DNA of 64,000 nt from Mediterranea massiliensis (GTDB lineage: Bacteria; Bacteroidota; Bacteroidia; Bacteroidales; Bacteroidaceae), in assembly GCF_900128475.1 (NCBI RefSeq), contig NZ_LT635836.1, forward strand, positions 572,526 through 636,525, written 5' to 3'. Every line of letters begins with the position of its first letter. The stretch's first letter is position 1. The notes under the pieces were generated by a model. That model saw only the letters and a program-made list of their open reading frames with translations, had not been told where the DNA came from and searched no databases. Both the position numbers and the translations under genes were made by a program. Below are positions 23,324 through 32,204 of this stretch, in pieces.

Positions 23324-23324
23324 G

Positions 23325-23924
23325 CTACTTGTTCCGCCGGTATTGCTTCTCGTCGTCCGTGTCCATCTTCCGCAGCAGGACTTCCCGGAGCCGGTCGATG
23401 AAATAGGTGCGGTCGTCGCCTTTCCGACGCCGCATCCGGGCATAGTAGCTCGAAGCGTTTTTCACGTCCACGCCGAGCACGCCGCACACGTATTCCACCA
23501 CTTGCTTGAGTGTGATTTCGCCGTTATTGAACAGCTTCAGTTCATGGCAGGCATAAAGTATTTCTATCAGATGAATTATGTCATCCGTCCAGCGGATAGA
23601 TGCCGAATTTGCGGGAAAATTTTTTCCTCCGGATTCTTCTTTTACAGGAGGATTCTTGCATACCCATTCAATGGCGGAATCCGTGTATTGGATGGCCGCA
23701 TGGATATGTGCCCGGCAATGTTCATGCCGGTATTTGTTTACCAAGAGGATGACTTTAATATGGTTCAACCAGAAATAGACTTTTCCCAAAGGGTTGTTAT
23801 CCATACAATGACAGAGTATTGCATGGGCAAAATCCTCGAAAGCGTCGTTGAGTTCATCAATGCTGACTTGGGAAGCATTGAGCAGACGGATATATTTCAA
23901 ATTATGTATAGGTTCCATTAACAT
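23325..23924 (-). CDS. rteC: RteC-family regulator
   Basis: 199 residues, the usual RteC length. The C-terminal winged-helix-like block (VEYVCGVLGVDVKNASSYYA then RMRRRKGDDRTYFIDRLRE) is characteristic. In CTnDOT, RteC is made under RteAB control and activates the excision genes. Here no rteA/rteB pair is next to it. A perfect -7 box lies 20 bp upstream, giving a very short leader. It converges on mobC. Confidence 0.88.
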   Translation of the reverse strand: MLMEPIHNLKYIRLLNASQVSIDELNDAFEDFAHAILCHCMDNNPLGKVYFWLNHIKVILLVNKYRHEHCRAHIHAAIQYTDSAIEWVCKNPPVKEESGGKNFPANSASIRWTDDIIHLIEILYACHELKLFNNGEITLKQVVEYVCGVLGVDVKNASSYYARMRRRKGDDRTYFIDRLREVLLRKMDTDDEKQYRRNK

Positions 23925-23943
23925 TGCAGCTTGTTAAAAGCCA

Positions 23944-23951
23944 CAAAGTTA
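23944..23951 (-). promoter_or_regulatory. -7 box of the rteC promoter
   Basis: TAACTTTG on the minus strand, a perfect TAnnTTTG match, 20 bp before the rteC ATG. No clear -33 TTTG is visible, so the promoter may need an activator. Confidence 0.5.
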
Positions 23952-24012
23952 GGCTCTATATGCGAGAAATGAATTCTTTATTTGGCTCAACAGATTGTTT
24001 AAAATGTCCAAA

Positions 24013-24933
24013 TCAGAATTGTCGAAAACGGGTGATGAGATTACCGGGAGTGTCGCCAAGATACTTCTTGCAGAAAGAATTGAAATAGCTGGCAGACGAA
24101 AAATTGCATCGGTCGGCGATTTCAAAAGGGAGAAACTTGCTGAACTGAATCAGATACATTACCTGTTCCTTACGCTGTTTCAACATCCATTTGTATGGAG
24201 AGGTATGGAAATGTTCACTAAACAGTCGTTTGAACGTGGAATAGGAATATCCGCAAAGGGCGGCCAGTTCCTTTACATCTTTGGCTTCACTATGATGCTT
24301 GAATACGGAATCGATGAAACTGTATTGGTGAAGAGGTTCTGCCAATTTAATCAGGATGTCTATTTCTTTATGGACTTTTTCATTTAGGATGTTTTGATGT
24401 GCAATAATGCGTTGTTGATAAAGATATTTGTCTATAAGACATACAATGGGAGATAGACGAACAAAATCACTCAACATATAAAGGATGAACGACAATGTTT
24501 TTAATTCTTCTATTCGTTTTTCTTCTATGTATTGTTGTGCAATAGAAATGAGGAATAAAACGGTCTTTTCTTCAGAAGAAAGACATGTTATTAGGAGATA
24601 TTGCTGATAATCTGCATAATCAGAACAAAGATATATTTTGTTTTGAATTAATACAGAGGCTATGTCATTGATAATTGGGTTTTCTGTTGTCAATGGCATT
24701 AATTTGTTATCTTGCACAAGCAGTTCGAGATAATTGGAATGTTCCAGTGATGCTACCGTTCGGATGAAAATACCCGAATGTAGAATTTCTTGGGGTAAAT
24801 TACCATATAAGAAATCACGAACTGTCATTGTATCCTTGCATTTGATTAGTAATTTATTATTTGTTTCTATTCCATTTTCAATGTTTTTCACACCTTCCTT
24901 AAAACTGCGTACTCCTTTTCCTTGACCTTTCAT
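24013..24933 (-). CDS. AraC-family transcription regulator
   Basis: 306 residues. C-terminal double helix-turn-helix (about 205-300): VKELAALCGYSYSTFKRLFS, TSPYKWMLKQRKEQVMYLIQ, FEIADRCNFSSASYFNSFCK. The N-terminal 200 residues are an unrecognised sensor region. The gene is noticeably more A+T-rich than the tra and mob genes, hinting at a separate origin. It is followed upstream by a flavodoxin remnant and may once have regulated that gene. Confidence 0.85.
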   Translation of the reverse strand: MKGQGKGVRSFKEGVKNIENGIETNNKLLIKCKDTMTVRDFLYGNLPQEILHSGIFIRTVASLEHSNYLELLVQDNKLMPLTTENPIINDIASVLIQNKIYLCSDYADYQQYLLITCLSSEEKTVLFLISIAQQYIEEKRIEELKTLSFILYMLSDFVRLSPIVCLIDKYLYQQRIIAHQNILNEKVHKEIDILIKLAEPLHQYSFIDSVFKHHSEAKDVKELAALCGYSYSTFKRLFSEHFHTSPYKWMLKQRKEQVMYLIQFSKFLPFEIADRCNFSSASYFNSFCKKYLGDTPGNLITRFRQF

Positions 24934-24969
24934 CAGTTCGGGGATTTTTTGATTTTATGGAATTTACTG

Positions 24970-25167
24970 TTATTCCATCATATCACTGGCCCAACTTTGT
25001 ATAGTATTCCGGCTTGCTCTGTTCAGCAGCTTGCCGTCCTATCATTCCAAGCTGGGATAAGTTTTCCGTAATTCTTTTACGCTATTGCTTATGCCACTAC
25101 CGCTAGAAGTGGCAAACGGAATGAACACTTTGTCTTTCAGGTCATGGCTCTCAATGAATATGTTCAT
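24970..25167 (-). pseudogene. C-terminal remnant of a flavodoxin gene
   Basis: The minus strand reads IFIESHDLKDKVFIPFATSS, GSGISNSVKELRKTYPSLE, two stop codons, then DGKLLNRA and 20 further codons. The order of the FAT-SGSGI-NSV block, the YP block and DGKLLN is that of the C-terminal half of flavodoxin-4-type proteins. The N-terminal FMN-binding half is missing and two in-frame stops interrupt it. A decayed gene neighbouring the AraC regulator. Confidence 0.7.
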
Positions 25168-25385
25168 CAATAATAAGTTTCATGGAACAGCAGGTCAAAA
25201 TACAGGGTGTCATTCCGGAAGTATATCATGATTTTATTTTCCCTCGCCAACCAGCCGATGGCAAATGCCAAATCTGTTGGATTTAATTCTGTTAGTTCAA
25301 CCAGTTCCTTCATCGAAACGGTTTTGTTATCACGCAACGTGCGCCATACAACGCCCGCATTTTTACCAATCATATTTTTATACAT
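25167..25385 (-). CDS. Winged helix-turn-helix protein (DUF2582-like)
   Basis: 72 residues: GKNAGVVWRTLRDNK, TVSMKELVELTELNPTDLAF, AIGWLARENKI and a beta wing (MIYFRNDTLYFDL). This matches the short wHTH_10/DUF2582 family common in Bacteroidota, a DNA-binding domain with no other part. Its stop overlaps the start of the flavodoxin remnant. Confidence 0.8.
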   Translation of the reverse strand: MYKNMIGKNAGVVWRTLRDNKTVSMKELVELTELNPTDLAFAIGWLARENKIMIYFRNDTLYFDLLFHETYY

Positions 25386-25438
25386 ACGTTTGAGTTTTTA
25401 GTGATTACAACTACTATTCCTGACCATTCACTTTGTAA

Positions 25439-25466
25439 AGGTGGAGGTCATTCGCAACCTCCACCT
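25439..25466 (-). terminator. Hairpin at the end of the efflux operon
   Basis: A perfect 10-bp stem AGGTGGAGGT / ACCTCCACCT with an 8-nt loop spans the last codons of the outer-membrane channel gene. On the minus strand it is followed by only a short T run, so termination is probable but not certain. Confidence 0.55.
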
Positions 25467-26821
25467 ACCGCGTGATATAAGTCTATCACGCCTTGTATCT
25501 TCTCAAAGTGGTCTTGCGCCTGTGTCAATTCCGCGTTGAGCAGGTTCTGGCGGGCGGTCAGCACTTCCAGATAATTGGTGGACGAGTGCCGCATCAGCAA
25601 ACTGGTTTTACGCACCACTTCACGCAGGGCGGCAATCTGTCCGCTGTCGTAGTCAAGGCGGATACGGGCAGACTGCCAACGGGTTAAGGCATCATTTACT
25701 TCCTTTCCGGCATCCAGCAGGGATTGACGGAAAAGCAACAGTGCTTCCTCTTGCTGGGCTTTGGCTTGCCGGAGATTGGCAATGTTCGCTCCTTTATTGA
25801 ATAATGGCTGTACCAAAGAGCCGACGGCGTTCAACAGCCAACTGCCGGGATTGACTACGATGCCCCCTGCATTGTTCGTCCAACCTGCCGAGCCTGACAA
25901 GTTAATGCTGGGGTAGAAAGCGGAACGGGCTGCACTGGTGGCGTAATAGGCTTGCGCTAAGTTCGTTTCCGCCTGTCGCACATCGGGACGGTTTGCCAAC
26001 AACGCTATCGGTATTCCTGCGGACAAGGTATCTGGGAACTCTTGCTTTTCCAACGTACCTCGTTCTATATCCCGTGACGGGGATGCCAGCAATGCGAACA
26101 GGCTGTTTTCCGTCTGGCGGATGTCTTGCAGAGTGGTTGTGATGGAGGCTTCCAACGCCAGACGGCTTGCTCGTGCTTGGAGTACAGCCGCGTCATTCGC
26201 TTGTCCGGCACGTTTCAAGGCTTCAAGCGTCCGCTCCGTTTCCTCCCAACTATCCAAGGTCTGCTCGCTGATGGCAAGCTGACGGTCGAGCATCAGCAGG
26301 GTGTAATAACTGTTGGCAATAGTGGCTATCAGTTGTGTCCGTACCGCCTGTTCATAAGCACGGCTACCTTCCAGCGCAGTTTGCGCACCGCGTTTGGCAT
26401 TGGTCACTTTCCCGAATAGGTCTATTTCCCAACTGGCAGAGCCTGCCAAGTTATAGGTTTTGGCAGGTTTGCCGCCATCAATGCTGCTCAATCCGCCGTC
26501 CGCGTTCAATGAAAGTGAGGGAAGGTAAGAGAGCCGTGCGCCTAATAGCACCGCTTCCGCCGCTTCCACCCGTGTACGGGCTATGCGCAAGTCGGTGTTT
26601 TGCGCCAACCCTTCCTTTATCAGGGCTTGCAGGCAAGTGTCGGTGAAAAGTTTGTCCCAAGCGACTGTGGCAATGGACGCCGAGTCGGTTGGCTCCACAT
26701 CCCTATACAGTCCTTCTGTGTTTATTTCGGGACGGGAATAAGGTTTGTAGATGGAGCAGCCGCCGAGGACAGCCGCCGCTCCAATCATCATCGTTATTAT
26801 ATATATGTGTTTCATATTCAT
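25448..26821 (-). CDS. TolC/OprM-type outer-membrane efflux lipoprotein
   Basis: 457 residues. Lipoprotein signal with lipobox VLGGC (Cys22), then the two repeated outer-membrane-factor domains, each with long helices (TRVEAAEAVLLGARLSYLPS, TNLAQAYYATSAARSAFYPS). The LLANRPDVRQAE block is characteristic of the NodT/OprM group. It forms the outer-membrane duct of the RND pump. It overlaps the RND gene by 4 bp, so the two are translationally coupled. Confidence 0.93.
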   Translation of the reverse strand: MNMKHIYIITMMIGAAAVLGGCSIYKPYSRPEINTEGLYRDVEPTDSASIATVAWDKLFTDTCLQALIKEGLAQNTDLRIARTRVEAAEAVLLGARLSYLPSLSLNADGGLSSIDGGKPAKTYNLAGSASWEIDLFGKVTNAKRGAQTALEGSRAYEQAVRTQLIATIANSYYTLLMLDRQLAISEQTLDSWEETERTLEALKRAGQANDAAVLQARASRLALEASITTTLQDIRQTENSLFALLASPSRDIERGTLEKQEFPDTLSAGIPIALLANRPDVRQAETNLAQAYYATSAARSAFYPSINLSGSAGWTNNAGGIVVNPGSWLLNAVGSLVQPLFNKGANIANLRQAKAQQEEALLLFRQSLLDAGKEVNDALTRWQSARIRLDYDSGQIAALREVVRKTSLLMRHSSTNYLEVLTARQNLLNAELTQAQDHFEKIQGVIDLYHAVGGGCE

Positions 26822-29800
26822 TTTTTCTTATCTAAATTCTCTATTTCCGCTTGTATAGCCCAATCTGTTTCTTGCCGTGAAGCCTGTACCGGCCTTATTT
26901 TTTCTTGCAGATATTGGAATACGATAAACAGCACAGGAACGAACAGGAGCAATGCCACCGTGCCGACTAGCATACCTCCGACCACGCCCGATGCCAATGA
27001 ACGGCAACCATTCGCACCCACACCGTGTGCCACCATCAAGGGCAACAATCCGAGCACCATTGCCGCGACGGTCATCAGGATGGGGCGCAGACGGTCTTTT
27101 GCAGCCATATACGCGGATTGTACCAGCGACATACCCGCTTGCCGACGTTTCACGGCGTATTCCGTTTGCAGGATGGCGGTCTTTGCCAGCAAACCGATGA
27201 GCATAATCAGTCCGGTCTGCATATAGATGTTGTTCTCCAACCCGAAGATTTGCGCGAACACGAAACTGCCCAATAACCCGAAAGGCACGGACAGGATAAT
27301 GGAGAACGGGATGAGGAAACTTTCGTACAGGGCGCACAATATCAGATAAATCAGCACGAAACAGATGGCGAAGATAATCGTCACGTTATTCGTCGTCTGG
27401 CTTTCCTCACGCGAGATGCCTCCGTATTCATATCCGAAGTTGGCTGGCAATACTTTTTCCGCCGTCTCTTTCACGGCATTCAGCGCATCTCCTGAACTGT
27501 ACCCATCGGCAGGCGTTCCGTTGATTGCGATGGAATTATAAAGGTTGAAACGCGCCACATCCTGCGGTCCGTAAGTCTTAGTCAGCCGGACAAACTGGGA
27601 CAGCGGTGTCATTTCTTCGCCCACACGCACATAGATATGGTTCAACGATTCGGGCGTGACACGATACTTCGGGTCTGCCTGTATCTGCACCCTATACAAT
27701 TTGGAGAAGCGGTTGAAATTGGACACATAGCTTCCTCCATAATATCCCGACAGCGTTTCCAGTATCTGGGCGGTGGTGATGCCTGCCTGTTCACACTTGG
27801 CTGCATCGATGTCCACCCAGTATTGCGGATAATTAGTTTCGAAAGCTGAGTATGCCATAGCAATCTCCGGACGTTCGTTCAAAGCTGCCACAAACTGGTC
27901 GGCCACCTGCTTGAACTCGTCCAGACTGCCACCCATCTTGTCTTGCAGATACAGTTCAAATCCGTTGCCCATACCGTAACCGGGAATCATCGGCGGGGTC
28001 ATCGCGAATAGTTGCGCATCGGGTATTTCTGGCGCAAAGGCATAAACGCTGTTGGCTATTTCCTGTGCCGACTGTCCCGGTTCGTTGCGCTCGCTCCAAT
28101 CCTTCAATGAGAGGAAGCAAATACCCATTGACGGGCCAGCCCCGGTAAAGGAAAAACCGGCAATGTTGCCATTGTATTCCACACCCGGAATCTGTTCCAA
28201 GTGTTTGTTCACCTCAGCCATAATCCGTTGGTTCTCTTTCATAGATGTGCCCGGCTTAGCGTTCATACTGACCATTACCGAACCCATATCCTCATCTGGG
28301 ATAAGTCCGGTCTTGGTGGTGCGTATCAAGAATACGAGCAAGACCAACGACAGCCCGATGGTGCTCCACATCAGCCATTTCCGTTTGACGAAGAACAAGA
28401 CACCACGCAAGTAACGTCCCGAAACGGCTTCAAACGCCGCATTGAACGCCTTGCGGAAACGGGCGGCGAAATTATCTTTCGTCTTGCCCTGCTCGTCTTT
28501 GTACGGACGAAGCAGCATAGCACAAAGTGCGGGCGAAAGGGTGAACGCGTTGATGGCGGATATACCTACTGACACTGCCATTGTTATACCAAACTGCTTA
28601 TAGAACTCGCCGGATGTACCTCCCATCATTGACACGGGAATGAATACCGCCATAAAGATGAGCGTAGAAGTAAGAATGGCGGAAGACACGTTCCGCATGG
28701 CATCGTTGGCTGCCATATAGGACGAGCGATAGCCTACATCAAATCTCGCCTGCACCGCCTCGACCACGATAATGGCATCATCGACCACCGTACCGATGGC
28801 AAGCACCAGCGCGAACAAGGTCAGCAGGTTGATGGAGAACCCCGCTAAGGACATCACGGCAAAGGTTCCCACAATGGAAACCACAATGCTGATGGTAGGA
28901 ATCAACGTGGAACGGATGTCCTGCAAGAACACATAGACTACCAGCACCACCAGAATGAGTGCTTCCAGCAGAGTCTTCAATACAACATTCATCGAGGCGT
29001 GTAGAAAACGGTTGGTGTCGCTCAGTGTAACAAATTCCAATCCGGCAGGCAAATCCTTGCTTATTTCTGCCAAGGTAGCGTCAATCTCGTCGATGGTGGC
29101 GGAAGCGTTAGACCCTGCTTTCTGGTATATCGTCGCCATCGAAGACGGAAGCCCGTTCATCTCCGTGGCGTAGTCATAGGCTTCATCCCCCAATTCGATT
29201 TCCGCCACTTCTTTTAGGCGCAGCACCTCGCCATTGGGCAGCGAGCGGACAACCAACTCACCGAACTCTTCGGGTGTGGAAAGGCGTCCGCGGTATTTCA
29301 TCGTGTATTGATAGGCGTTGTCGTGGTTCTCGCCGAAAGCACCGGTTGCCGCCTCGATGTTCTGCGCGTTCAACACCGCCGTAATATCCGAAGGGATGAG
29401 CTTGTATTGCGCCATCTTGTCGGGATTCATCCAGATGCGCATACTGTAATTAGAGCCGAATATCATCATATTGCCCACGCCGCCGATGCGCTTGATGCGA
29501 GGCTCTACATTGATTTTCATATAATTGTTCAGGAACTGGCGGTCGTATTTCCCTTCTGGCGAATAGAGGGCGAATGTCTTCAGTTCGGCATTCTGCTGCT
29601 TCATCGTAGTCACGCCGATGCGCGTCACTTCGGCAGGAAGCAGGCTCAGGGCGGTGGAAACGCGGTTCTGCACGTTCACGGCTGCCATATCAGCATCGCT
29701 GCCTTGCTTGAAATAGACATTGATGGTGGCCATCCCGCTGTTGGAGGCAGTCGATGTGATGTAAGTCATATCTTCCACGCCGTTGATGGCTTCTTCCAAC

Positions 29801-29994
29801 GGGACGATGACGGATTTCTGTACGGTTTCCGCGTTGGCTCCCGGATAGGTGGTGTACACCTGTATGGTAGGCGGTGCGATGTCGGGATACTGTTCTACGG
29901 GTAGGTTGAATATGGCAATGACTCCCATCAGCACAATCAGCACCGAGATGACGATGGACAATACCGGGCGGTCTATAAAAAGTCTCAGGTTCAT
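26818..29994 (-). CDS. RND-family (HAE1) multidrug efflux transporter
   Basis: 1058 residues, full length for an AcrB-type proton-driven pump in the inner membrane. Twelve hydrophobic spans in the usual two halves. Proton-relay residues are present: VVDDAIIVVEAVQARF near residue 404 (two Asp, TM4) and GLLAKTAILQTEYAV in TM10 (Lys). The start (FIDRPVLSIVISVLIVLMGV) is typical. It lies between the fusion protein and the outer-membrane channel in one operon. Substrates cannot be read from the sequence. Confidence 0.95.
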   Translation of the reverse strand: MNLRLFIDRPVLSIVISVLIVLMGVIAIFNLPVEQYPDIAPPTIQVYTTYPGANAETVQKSVIVPLEEAINGVEDMTYITSTASNSGMATINVYFKQGSDADMAAVNVQNRVSTALSLLPAEVTRIGVTTMKQQNAELKTFALYSPEGKYDRQFLNNYMKINVEPRIKRIGGVGNMMIFGSNYSMRIWMNPDKMAQYKLIPSDITAVLNAQNIEAATGAFGENHDNAYQYTMKYRGRLSTPEEFGELVVRSLPNGEVLRLKEVAEIELGDEAYDYATEMNGLPSSMATIYQKAGSNASATIDEIDATLAEISKDLPAGLEFVTLSDTNRFLHASMNVVLKTLLEALILVVLVVYVFLQDIRSTLIPTISIVVSIVGTFAVMSLAGFSINLLTLFALVLAIGTVVDDAIIVVEAVQARFDVGYRSSYMAANDAMRNVSSAILTSTLIFMAVFIPVSMMGGTSGEFYKQFGITMAVSVGISAINAFTLSPALCAMLLRPYKDEQGKTKDNFAARFRKAFNAAFEAVSGRYLRGVLFFVKRKWLMWSTIGLSLVLLVFLIRTTKTGLIPDEDMGSVMVSMNAKPGTSMKENQRIMAEVNKHLEQIPGVEYNGNIAGFSFTGAGPSMGICFLSLKDWSERNEPGQSAQEIANSVYAFAPEIPDAQLFAMTPPMIPGYGMGNGFELYLQDKMGGSLDEFKQVADQFVAALNERPEIAMAYSAFETNYPQYWVDIDAAKCEQAGITTAQILETLSGYYGGSYVSNFNRFSKLYRVQIQADPKYRVTPESLNHIYVRVGEEMTPLSQFVRLTKTYGPQDVARFNLYNSIAINGTPADGYSSGDALNAVKETAEKVLPANFGYEYGGISREESQTTNNVTIIFAICFVLIYLILCALYESFLIPFSIILSVPFGLLGSFVFAQIFGLENNIYMQTGLIMLIGLLAKTAILQTEYAVKRRQAGMSLVQSAYMAAKDRLRPILMTVAAMVLGLLPLMVAHGVGANGCRSLASGVVGGMLVGTVALLLFVPVLFIVFQYLQEKIRPVQASRQETDWAIQAEIENLDKKK

Positions 29995-29998
29995 AAGG

Positions 29999-31126
29999 CT
30001 ATTTCTCCTTTCTTTCGTCTTTTAGGGTAATCTGCATACCATCGCGCAGCGTACCGACACCTTCTATCACGATTATATCTCCTGCGGCCAGCCCCGAGCG
30101 GACAATGTATTGCTTGCCGTCATTCAGCTTCTCCACCTTGATTTCAACGGCAGATACGGTATGGTCTTCCGCTACCTTATAGGCCAAAATCTTGTCTTGC
30201 AGTTCGGTGGTGGCGGTCTGCGGTATGACAATGGCGGCATCGTCGCGGTGGGGAATGATGACGTTGCCGATGCCTCCACTCAACAGTAGGCGGTCTTCGT
30301 TGGGGAAGACACTTCTCACAGATACCGTACCCGTCTGTTGGTTGATGACACCGCTGATGCTTTCTATACGTCCTTCCCCGGAATACAGCGTCCCGTCGTT
30401 CAGTCGCAGGGAGATGGAGGGCATCTTCCGGATAAGGCTGTCCGGCGAGCCATATTCACGGAGCAAGGTACGCAACTGGTTCTCGGTCATCGAGAAATAA
30501 ACATACATCGAGGAATTGTCCGACACGGTGGTAAGGGGCTGCGGAAGCGATGCGCCAACCAATGCCCCTACCCGATAGGGAAGCGTCCCCACCACACCAT
30601 CGGAAGGGCTTTTCACTTCCGTATAAGACAGATTGTTACGCGCGTCCGTTTCCTGTGCACGTGCCTGTTCCAGCGAGGCTTCCGCTACGGCAAGCGCGTT
30701 CCGTGCCGTGGAAAGGTCGTATTCCGACACCACCTGCTCCGCGAACAACTGCTGCTTGCTGGTGTAGTCCAAACGGGCGGTTTCCACCTGCGCTTCTGCC
30801 GCATGGACGTTGGCTATCGCCGTGCGGAGAGCTGCTTGGTAAGGCACTTGGTCGATGACAAACATCACCTCGCCTTTCCTGACCTTCTGCCCCTCGGTGA
30901 CACAAAGCCGAGTAATCTTGCCGGACACTTGCGGATAGATTTCAATATCCTGCCTTCCACGGATGGAAGCGGAATAGCTCTCATTAATCTCTACCGGCCC
31001 TGCGGAGACGGTTATCACCTCGCACATCGTCGGTACATTTCCTCCTGTTTCCTGTTGCTTACAGGCAACCAAAGAAACCATACATCCTATGAGGATGGCT
31101 CCAATTGCTGTTCTTTTCATGTTCAT
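29999..31126 (-). CDS. Periplasmic membrane-fusion protein of the RND pump
   Basis: About 375 residues from ATG 31126 (MNMKRTAIG). Lipobox MVSLVAC, then the HlyD/AcrA layout: a barrel-sandwich half (GRQDIEIYPQVSGKITRLCV), a helical hairpin (RTAIANVHAAEAQVETARLD) and the returning half (YTEVKSPSDGVVGTLPYRVG), followed by the beta-barrel domain. An upstream in-frame ATG at 31189 would spoil the signal peptide. It is first in the pump operon, 4 bp before the RND gene. The promoter was not pinpointed and may be in 31127-31260. Confidence 0.93.
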   Translation of the reverse strand: MNMKRTAIGAILIGCMVSLVACKQQETGGNVPTMCEVITVSAGPVEINESYSASIRGRQDIEIYPQVSGKITRLCVTEGQKVRKGEVMFVIDQVPYQAALRTAIANVHAAEAQVETARLDYTSKQQLFAEQVVSEYDLSTARNALAVAEASLEQARAQETDARNNLSYTEVKSPSDGVVGTLPYRVGALVGASLPQPLTTVSDNSSMYVYFSMTENQLRTLLREYGSPDSLIRKMPSISLRLNDGTLYSGEGRIESISGVINQQTGTVSVRSVFPNEDRLLLSGGIGNVIIPHRDDAAIVIPQTATTELQDKILAYKVAEDHTVSAVEIKVEKLNDGKQYIVRSGLAAGDIIVIEGVGTLRDGMQITLKDERKEK

Positions 31127-31270
31127 TTGAAAACCATTAAATTTGATTTTAGCAACTGCAAAGAAAGCGTCCGAAGGAGAAAATGGCAACGGTCCTTTGC
31201 GCGAAGCGGTAGAATTAGTGCGTGAAGCGTAAATAGGCGCGGATGGGGCGAAACTGCTTTTTAACTACAG

Positions 31271-31490
31271 TCCCCAGCGGGGACAGCATCAATCCTACAG
31301 GATAACCGCTTTCCCCGGCGGGGACAACACGAATCCTGCTGGAGAAGCACTATTCCCAGCGGGGACAGCATCAATCCCACAGGATAAGCACTTTCCCCGG
31401 CGGGGACAACACAAATCCTGCCGGAAAAGCACTATTCCCAGCGGGGGACAGCATCAATCTTGCAGGATAAGCACTTTCCCCGTTGGCAAT
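31271..31490. repeat. 41-bp tandem repeat with internal palindromes
   Basis: Five full units plus a partial sixth start at 31271, 31312, 31353, 31394, 31435 and 31477 (41-bp period, one 42). Units alternate between two variants, so the higher-order period is 82 bp. Each holds a CCCCRGCGGGG palindrome and an ATCCT-NN-AGGAT-like palindrome. The array sits in the divergent region between the pump operon and the AraC-type regulator. There is no gene in 31127-31611. Confidence 0.9.
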
Positions 31491-31577
31491 TCCCGCTCCG
31501 TCCTGCCATTCCGACGCTTCACGCGCCATTATCGCTGTTTCCTGCTTGATGGACTTGATTCACTTCCCGGACGGGCG

Positions 31578-31585
31578 TAATTTTG
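31578..31585 (+). promoter_or_regulatory. -7 box of the regulator operon promoter
   Basis: TAATTTTG matches TAnnTTTG and lies 27 bp before the ATG at 31612. It supports that start over the in-frame ATG at 31483, which lies in the repeat array. Confidence 0.55.
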
Positions 31586-31611
31586 TCGGCGTGGAAATAA
31601 AAGCAGACGTT

Positions 31612-32193
31612 ATGAACGATAATAAAGAAAATGTTAAGACCCTCGTGTTAGAGGTTATCAAGCATCAAGGTGATTCATCTTTTCAGCATTGGATGGAATG
31701 CACGGGACTGGAGTTTGTGGAACTGTCATCCGTTATCGGAGCTTTGTTGGAAGACGGGAAGCTGGCTTTGCATACTGTGGAAGAGCGGTGTACAAAGCAT
31801 CTGTACCAGCCTCACGACAAACAGATTTTTATCCGGTTTATGGAATTGCTCTCCAAATACTTTACCCAAGAAAGGCACGTGGAATTTTATGCGTCCAAAA
31901 TGTGCATCACTCCCAAGTATCTGTCCACTACCGTGAAACAAGTGAGCGGAAAGACTCCCACTGCCTGGATTACAAACCGGACGATTGAAGAAATCAAGCA
32001 CAGGCTGCTCCATACGCAAGACACGATTAAAGAAATAGCATATAGCCTTCATTTCCCCAACCTCTCTTTCTTCGGCAAGTTCTTCAAAAAGGAAACGGGG
32101 ATGTCGCCCAAGCAATATCGTGCCAATAATATGCATTTATCCATCAGTCCGATTGGGGTGTTTGCGGAAAATTGTAATTTTATGCTCGAATAA
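31612..32193 (+). CDS. AraC-type regulator beside the efflux operon
   Basis: 193 residues, of which the last 110 or so are an AraC double helix-turn-helix (FYASKMCITPKYLSTTVKQV, TPTAWITNRTIEEIKHRLLH, IKEIAYSLHFPNLSFFGKFF, TGMSPKQYR). The N-terminal 85 residues are too short for a usual sugar-binding domain. It is transcribed divergently from the pump and sits 11 bp before the sensor kinase, so the three regulators form one operon. Probable local regulator of the pump (inference). Confidence 0.85.
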   Translation: MNDNKENVKTLVLEVIKHQGDSSFQHWMECTGLEFVELSSVIGALLEDGKLALHTVEERCTKHLYQPHDKQIFIRFMELLSKYFTQERHVEFYASKMCITPKYLSTTVKQVSGKTPTAWITNRTIEEIKHRLLHTQDTIKEIAYSLHFPNLSFFGKFFKKETGMSPKQYRANNMHLSISPIGVFAENCNFMLE

Positions 32194-32204
32194 AGAGATT
32201 TCTT

